Shown here one piece after another: positions 58,686 through 64,000 of a stretch of DNA of 64,000 nucleotides (the stretch's first letter is position 1; each line of letters opens with the position of its first letter). Location of the stretch: assembly GCF_047663525.1 (NCBI RefSeq), contig NC_092588.1:106287001-106351000 (forward strand), read 5' to 3'. Source of the stretch: Anas platyrhynchos. Lineage: Eukaryota > Chordata > Aves > Anseriformes > Anatidae. The notes under the pieces are model-generated. The model searched no databases, was not told where the DNA came from, and worked only from the letters and a program-made list of their open reading frames with translations. A program made the translations under genes and the position numbers.

Positions 58686-59297
58686 CTGGTTTCTCAGACT
58701 GACAAGCTACACATTTGTTATCTTCTGCCTTATTTGATACAAGACATATTGCACAGTCCCAAGAGCCTTTCGGCTTCTTAAATTTGTCTCCAAAGTCCAG
58801 AGTGAGTGTCGTGTCAGTGCTGCTCGAGGAGGATGTCACTGTCACTGAGCTGTCTGTCACCACTGGTAATGTCAGAGCAGGCATTACTCCCGTTCCAGGT
58901 TTTGGCGTCTCACATGCTATACATTTTGTCGCTTCCGGTTTGTTTTGGACAAGACAGGTATCACAATCCCACGTTCCAGCTACTGTTTTGAATTTGTCTC
59001 CAAAGCCCAGCATCTCTGCTGGGGGCGCTGTTGGCTTTGAGGTGTCACATTGGCTTGAACTTATTGTCTGTTTCGTAGTCTCGACTGTCGATGCTTTAGT
59101 CGCTTGACAAGTTACACATTTGTTGTCTATGTCTTTGTTTTGCAGAAAAGGGTCACATGTATCAGATTGCCAGTATGATGCTTGTTTAGAAGTCTCTTTA
59201 CCTGCAGAAAAAGTTGTTATTGCAGGCCTAGTATAAATCACTGTGCTTGTTGTAGGTTGTGCAGATGTAGAAGAGTGTGTTTTCAAAAATCCAAAGT
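58686..59297 (-). CDS. NUP153: NUP153 zinc-finger exon, complete copy
   Basis: Minus strand, CTCCCTAG acceptor to CCAG|GTATGG donor, 612 bp. After TVIYTRPAITTFSAG come three RanBP2-type fingers. Finger 1 is abnormal (YWQSDTCDPFLQNKDIDNK, then CVTC), with one N-terminal Cys lost and two residues added. Finger 2 (GTWDCDTCLVQNK ... KCIAC) and finger 3 (GSWDCAICLVSNK ... KCVAC) have all four cysteines. FGDKFK linkers precede fingers 2 and 3. These fingers bind Ran in NUP153. Enters in phase 1 after the KEGSV exon. If the intron below is retained, the frame runs to a stop at 58558. Confidence 0.93.
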
Positions 59298-60532
59298 CTA
59301 GGGAGCAAGAAAAAATAAGTCAGACTGTTAGCGCAGCACCTCACTACATGCAACTAAGTGACTTTACTAGGGGACAAACATTTCAACTCAGGTGCCAATG
59401 GTTATAACCAGACATTCAGACCCAGCGCAACAGGAAGGCCCCAGAAATCTTATCTAAACGGATGAAATTTCATATGCTGCACTGGCTCACAACAGAACAT
59501 TTATTTAAAGCTTCATTTAACTCTTTGTTTCCGAGGAAGTTTCAAATCAAAATTTGCACTGCTTGAGACAAGTACGAACAAACAGCTGACAGGTTTGACA
59601 GCCCAACGAGGAATGGAAATAATACAATTTCATTAAGATGCGATGCCCAATCGAATCAAATTTCTAGAGCTCCTCCTTCCGTAACAGATGACTCAAATTT
59701 ACTTTAGTAAATGTACGGAAGTTTGTACTTGAAGCAGCAATCCATGCAGTATTTTCCCACAGATGCTGAATATTATTTAAATAATAAAAACTCGAGACAA
59801 TTGAACAACTGTCTAATTTTCTACAATATTTGTTCAAAATGCATCGCACACAGGACAACTCCTGATTCAAAGGTGGCAATTTTAACAGAAAAGACAAGCT
59901 ACTAATACAGAAACACTAAAGGAAACGCATCTTGAATAGCAGCTCAAGTTGCTCGTAAATGTACATTGAACGTAGTTGTTTTGTGGTTTTTTGTTTGCTT
60001 TTTTTTTTTTTTTTGCTGTTTTGTTTTTAAATCAGAAGTGAAGTTTTTGAACAATGTGGATTTAGATTCTGCTTCTTTTAAACTGATAAAGTGAATGTCA
60101 CAGATTTGCAGCTTTTGCAATATCTTTAGAACCGAAACTCTTTACTATTCTTTCTGCACCTGGGCTGAAGGTGGGACAGGAGCGTCGAGTTTTACAAACA
60201 TTTCCTTTTCAATTCCACAAATTGTATTTACTTAAAATGAAACATTGATCATCTAGCTAGTTCTCTTAGTACCTCAGTTACAGTTACATCCTAACACATA
60301 AAGGAGATGCAACCCATCTGGTTTTCAACTTGCAGTTTTACTTCCAGCAACAAAGACAACTTCACTTAGAATAGAAGGGGCAGATGCACCCTAACAAACG
60401 CAGCGCTTAATGTAATGCTCTCCTATGTTCATATTTATAGAAAATACTCTCTTAACCATAAGTTTGTTGGTTGTTTGTTTGTTTGAAATCAAAAATGCTA
60501 GCGTATTTTTTAAAAGGAGTTCATTATCTCAC

Positions 60533-60670
60533 CAGGGTTTTTTAGAACGTCTAAGACGCTTCCTTCCTTTAATCCTCGTCCATATTTAAAGGGAACTCTG
60601 AAGGGAACAGCAACAAAACCTTCCTTCTCCTCTTGCTCATTGTTGGTGGATGCGGATGAGCTAGTTTCTT
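60533..60670 (-). CDS. NUP153: NUP153 KEGSV exon, unit 2
   Basis: Identical in reading and splice sites to 57563-57700. On the minus strand it is followed by the complete zinc-finger exon at 59297. Confidence 0.9.
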
Positions 60671-60975
60671 CTGAAACAAAAGAAAACAAACAGCTGTCAC
60701 AATGCGATCTACCTAGAGCACATTATACTCACTTGCGTTAGAAACAAGAATTTCCAACTTTCATGCTTCTCACGGAAGAACCTTCACCAATTCTACTTAT
60801 TTTATAATGGCTTATAATTACAAGCAATAAAAACAGATCTGTCACTGGAAAAATACTGCGGAAGTCCAACACTGCCCGGAATTGCTAGCATGCACAGACA
60901 GGACAGGTTTAAGATTTAATAAAGAAGAAAAGAAAAATCAGCACTTCAGATGTGAAGTGCTAAGATTTCAGTTAC

Positions 60976-61063
60976 CTAGGGTAAGAAAGGACGTCACGGG
61001 CGTATCACCAGATCCAGAAAGCTCTGATGATTTTACAACGGGAACACTAAATGTAAACCCAAT
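60976..61063 (-). CDS. NUP153: NUP153 IGFTF exon, unit 2
   Basis: Identical in reading and splice sites to 58006-58093. Confidence 0.9.
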
Positions 61064-61294
61064 CTGCTATGAACAAGAGAGGTTTTTCAGAGCCACAGGA
61101 ACGTCAATCAAATGCATACACAAAACCAAATCTGAAAGCTGGTCTTCACATTTGTAGCATGCATGCTGAATGACAAATTATAAGCCAGAAGCCTACATAG
61201 TTCTCTCCATCAAGGCAGATTCAGCTTTAGTGTTCTGCAACAGCCTACTAAATGCCTAAGAAAACAAGTCTAGCTTCTTTATTAGTTTACTTAC

Positions 61295-61381
61295 AGGAAA
61301 TGTAGATAGCACTTCTGCCTCCGTAGACTTCACAATTGGAGATGAAAGTCGTTTTTGAATTAAGTCACCCAGTCCAGCCAT
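61295..61381 (-). CDS. Chimeric first exon with new ATG, unit 2
   Basis: Same as 58325-58411. Together with 60976-61063, 60533-60670 and 58686-59297 it gives an uninterrupted four-exon reading frame of about 308 codons up to the zinc-finger donor. Whether it is transcribed cannot be told from the sequence. Confidence 0.6.
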
Positions 61382-61655
61382 CTTCCCTCACCAGCTGCAA
61401 AGCAGGGCATATTTGCATTGATCCAGCTCCATACTAATAGGTTTCACAACCGCTTCAATTTATGCGACAGGCTGGAACCTGGGCTGAGACCTCTGAAGTG
61501 CCTGTAAACCAATCCTGCAGGCAGCCTCTAATCCATCAACTGGATCTGGGAATCACGTTGCTTAAAATGTTCCATAAATGCAACGTACTTTTCTTCTGTA
61601 CAAGATTCACAGAGGCTAAGATGGAAACAACAGGAAAAAATAAAAAGGACCATAC

Positions 61656-61814
61656 CTGGTTTCTCAGACTGACAAGCTACACATTTGTTATCTTCTGCCT
61701 TATTTGATACAAGACATATTGCACAGTCCCAAGAGCCTTTCGGCTTCTTAAATTTGTCTCCAAAGTCCAGAGTGAGTGTCGTGTCAGTGCTGCTCGAGGA
61801 GGATGTCACTGTCA
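61656..61814 (-). pseudogene. NUP153: NUP153 zinc-finger exon, 3' fragment (copy 4)
   Basis: The third finger and donor only; cut at 61814 by block R, exactly like positions 15-173. Confidence 0.88.
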
Positions 61815-64000
61815 TTCTAGCTCATAAGTTTTAAAGCACAATGATAGGTTGGGGTTTTTTTGCTATGCTTTTGACAGTTTCTGTAATCTTTTTGTTCATC
61901 ACTCTCTTCTTGGAGCATCATGAAATCATGTAAATATTCTAGAAATGTAAAGAGTTAAATGGGGTCTAAAGATAGACTTGCCTGTGTAAATAAAAATTTG
62001 TTTCTGCAAACCTGCCAGCAAGGGATTTACTTGTACCTGTGTGCAGCACGTTCTCTTCTGGCTTGTGAAACTTAACAAGGTAGTAAGGGTATTTCATCTG
62101 CCTTTATTTTTATATGGGTGTTAGGACACAAGCGAAATCTCGTTTTCACTTGTTTTCCGGGTCACTTAGGTAAGTGACAAGCCAAGCCCTTCATGTGCTT
62201 GCTTAGATTGGAAGTGTGTATGGGAGACACTTTCAGGCCTTGCTGTGGAGCACCTGTCTGCTCCTTCCTGCAGGCTGCTGGCTCTAACTGTACTGCTGAT
62301 ATCTGCTAGGTCAGCTGAAATTGGCTTCTAAATCTGGTATTTTAAGCATATGGAAGCGTAGACTTGAACTGCCGTAGCTACAAACATCTCATGGAACGAG
62401 GATGAAGTCTGTTGGCACTCTGCATCAGCATTCAGCTTTCCCTTGACCTTCTTACTGGTAGACTTCTCAGCTGACTTACAGCAAAGAAGTTGCTGCAATA
62501 TAATACATATTCTTAAGCTAACAAAAAAAATCTTGGAGAAAACAGTTTGCTGGCTTAAAGAAGGAAAAATAACACCAGGAACAATAAAAAAAAATAATCC
62601 TAGTAACAGCTCCTTAAGTTATATCCTCTGCTACTCTCTAATTTCTCTGGTCTTCCTTCATTCATGGTAATGAAGTTTATAAAGCTTTGGTAGAAGGATG
62701 ACAGTATTCAAGTCAAAGGAGACGAGAGCAATGAGGAAAGCTTTGCTTGAAGCTAGAGCGGTCTTGCAAGTTGCTGCCTTTATATGCTGTTCTCATCTCG
62801 AAGGGTGTAGAGTATTTTCCAGTCATAGGGACTCCATAACCCTATGAGTATTGAGAAATAGTTGCTAATTAACAGTGTATATAATAATTAACTGAGGCTG
62901 GAAACAAAAGAATATTCTTCCAAGAAAAAAAAGGAAGCAGAAATTACTGTACTTAATAGCTGTGGAAGCTGTTAAACCTAGCCGACACAGCTTTGGTACT
63001 GCCCTGTGTGTTTTGGGGGCAATATAAACCATAATTACTGTGATGGCAGGTAAGAATCAAATTCTTATGGCTTAGTGTAGTTAGGGAAAGTAGCAGTCGT
63101 AAGCTGGGTGCTGTTCTTGAATGTAATACAAATTCTCCTTTGTGACTCCTCAGTACTTAGAGGTTACTTCTAGCTGATCAGCAGAAACAGCTTCTGTTTG
63201 CTATTAGCTGTTGGGTTTTTGCTAGGAGTGTTTTCAGTCCTGAATGGAAATGACGACATCCTGAAACAGAAAAGGCTTTTGGAGTGTTACAGGAAACATG
63301 TTCTTCGTGGTTCTAGTGCCGGTGTACATGTAGGAAGAGACAGAAGGCAAGGAACCTCACGTAGGCGGAGGGGGTGAGGTGGGTGAGGTGGCATCACAGT
63401 TTGAGCCGTTGCAGTTAGATCTTCCCAAAGCATGGAAGCAATGTGGCGGGGAATCAGGGGCTTGGTGGGTTGCTTCCTTGTGTGAGCCAGTGAGTCTTTA
63501 GAGGGGCAGATTAATAAGACAGGAGTTAGAGGTGGAATAGATGAAGCAAAGAAAATCTGGGTGGGAAAAGGGTTGCTTGTATGTGTATTTGGAATTGTTT
63601 CAGGGGATTGAGCTGGGGCAGATTCAAGGTAATAGATGCAGCCTCCTTGAATTTGGATGGCAGTGCTGAAGCTTCAGAGCCTTACAAGGTTTGATGCCAC
63701 TTCAATTGTAGTGCGATTTTTTTTAAATCTATTTTCTTCAATGTGAGCAGCAAGGCAGCTTCCAGGTGTGTGCCTGCTTTGACATGGCTTGCTTTGCATC
63801 ACCAAACACAGTAGTTAGGTTGCATCGAGTACTTTGTGGAAACACTCGTTGTGTTGTCAACTGAAAAGGTAGTGCTACAGATGTGTTGGCCCAGCAGAAA
63901 CAATGTGAAGTATCAGTGCTGTTTTTTGGCCTTTGAGAGGCTGGTCCCTAACATGTGACTTGTAATGAGGGTCCAATTAACTTCAATTAATCAATTAACT
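61815..64000. repeat. Block R, copy 3
   Basis: Matches 174-2359 at an offset of 61,641 bp with roughly a dozen single-base differences, and continues matching up to the last base of the window. No gene seen. Confidence 0.93.

Larger units (their letters stand above)
55838..58807 (-). repeat. 2,970-bp NUP153 unit, copy 1
   Basis: First of two almost identical tandem units; offset to the next is exactly 2,970 bp throughout. I noticed one substitution (near 56814 versus 59776). Contains, in minus-strand order, the end of one zinc-finger exon, a start-codon exon, the IGFTF exon, the KEGSV exon and the 5' part of the next zinc-finger exon. Confidence 0.95.
58808..61777 (-). repeat. 2,970-bp NUP153 unit, copy 2
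   Basis: Second tandem unit, same content as 55838-58807. Because the full zinc-finger exon (58686-59297) straddles the boundary of the two units, only this copy has a complete run of start exon, IGFTF, KEGSV and zinc-finger exons (61381 down to 58686). Confidence 0.95.

Overview
This is bird nuclear DNA: the genes have introns, full-length CR1 LINEs end in the ATTCTATG-type 3' repeat, and the endogenous retroviruses are of avian type (one with a tRNA-Trp-type primer site). The backbone is the NUP153 locus (nuclear-basket nucleoporin), but in a heavily rearranged, partly amplified form. The chromosome cannot be read from the sequence. The extra copies and near-identical ends would suit an ampliconic region (sex-linked, germline-restricted or a segmental-duplication array) or an assembly artefact. 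I keep these options open.

Layout. 1-2.36 kb: tail of a NUP153 zinc-finger exon (minus) joined to a 2.2-kb block R that is found three times. 2.4-3.8 kb: unassigned DNA and old LTRs. 3.8-11.6 kb: a young class-I (gammaretrovirus-like) provirus, LTR-gag-pol-env-LTR, inserted with a 4-bp target duplication inside an older LTR. Its gag and pol are broken and its env frame is open. 11.9-12.7 kb: CpG-rich promoter region with hexanucleotide repeats and NUP153 exon 1. 12.8-13.65 kb: a C-rich minisatellite. 13.7-29 kb: intron 1, holding a misplaced later NUP153 exon and a copied piece of the minisatellite. 29-38.1 kb: NUP153 exons 2-9 on the plus strand. 38.1-41.0 kb: exon-like pieces of an unrecognised gene and the second R block. 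41.0-42.9 kb: unassigned DNA and an alpharetrovirus-like LTR-gag fragment.

From 43 to 61.8 kb the remaining NUP153 exons lie on the MINUS strand, several in multiple copies: two copies of one small exon (one carrying a 35-bp micro-inversion), the FG-repeat exon, and a 2,970-bp tandem duplication carrying the zinc-finger exons. Two CR1 elements (43.8-48.2 kb, complete; 51.9-55.8 kb, cut at both ends) lie among them, with an unusual 969-bp alanine-rich, 27-bp-periodic exon between. 61.8-64 kb is R again. The last 2.36 kb repeats the first 2.36 kb at a constant offset of 61,641 bp.

Functional reading. The plus-strand exons 1-9 encode the N-terminal nuclear-pore-targeting part of NUP153 in compatible splice phases. 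The zinc-finger (Ran-binding) and FG modules are detached and inverted, so this locus cannot make standard NUP153 in one transcript as laid out. Each 2,970-bp unit instead carries an in-frame ATG fused to NUP153 exons leading into the zinc fingers, a possible chimeric zinc-finger gene. That gene, the 61.6-kb periodicity and the 969-bp repeat exon are the best candidates for something new.
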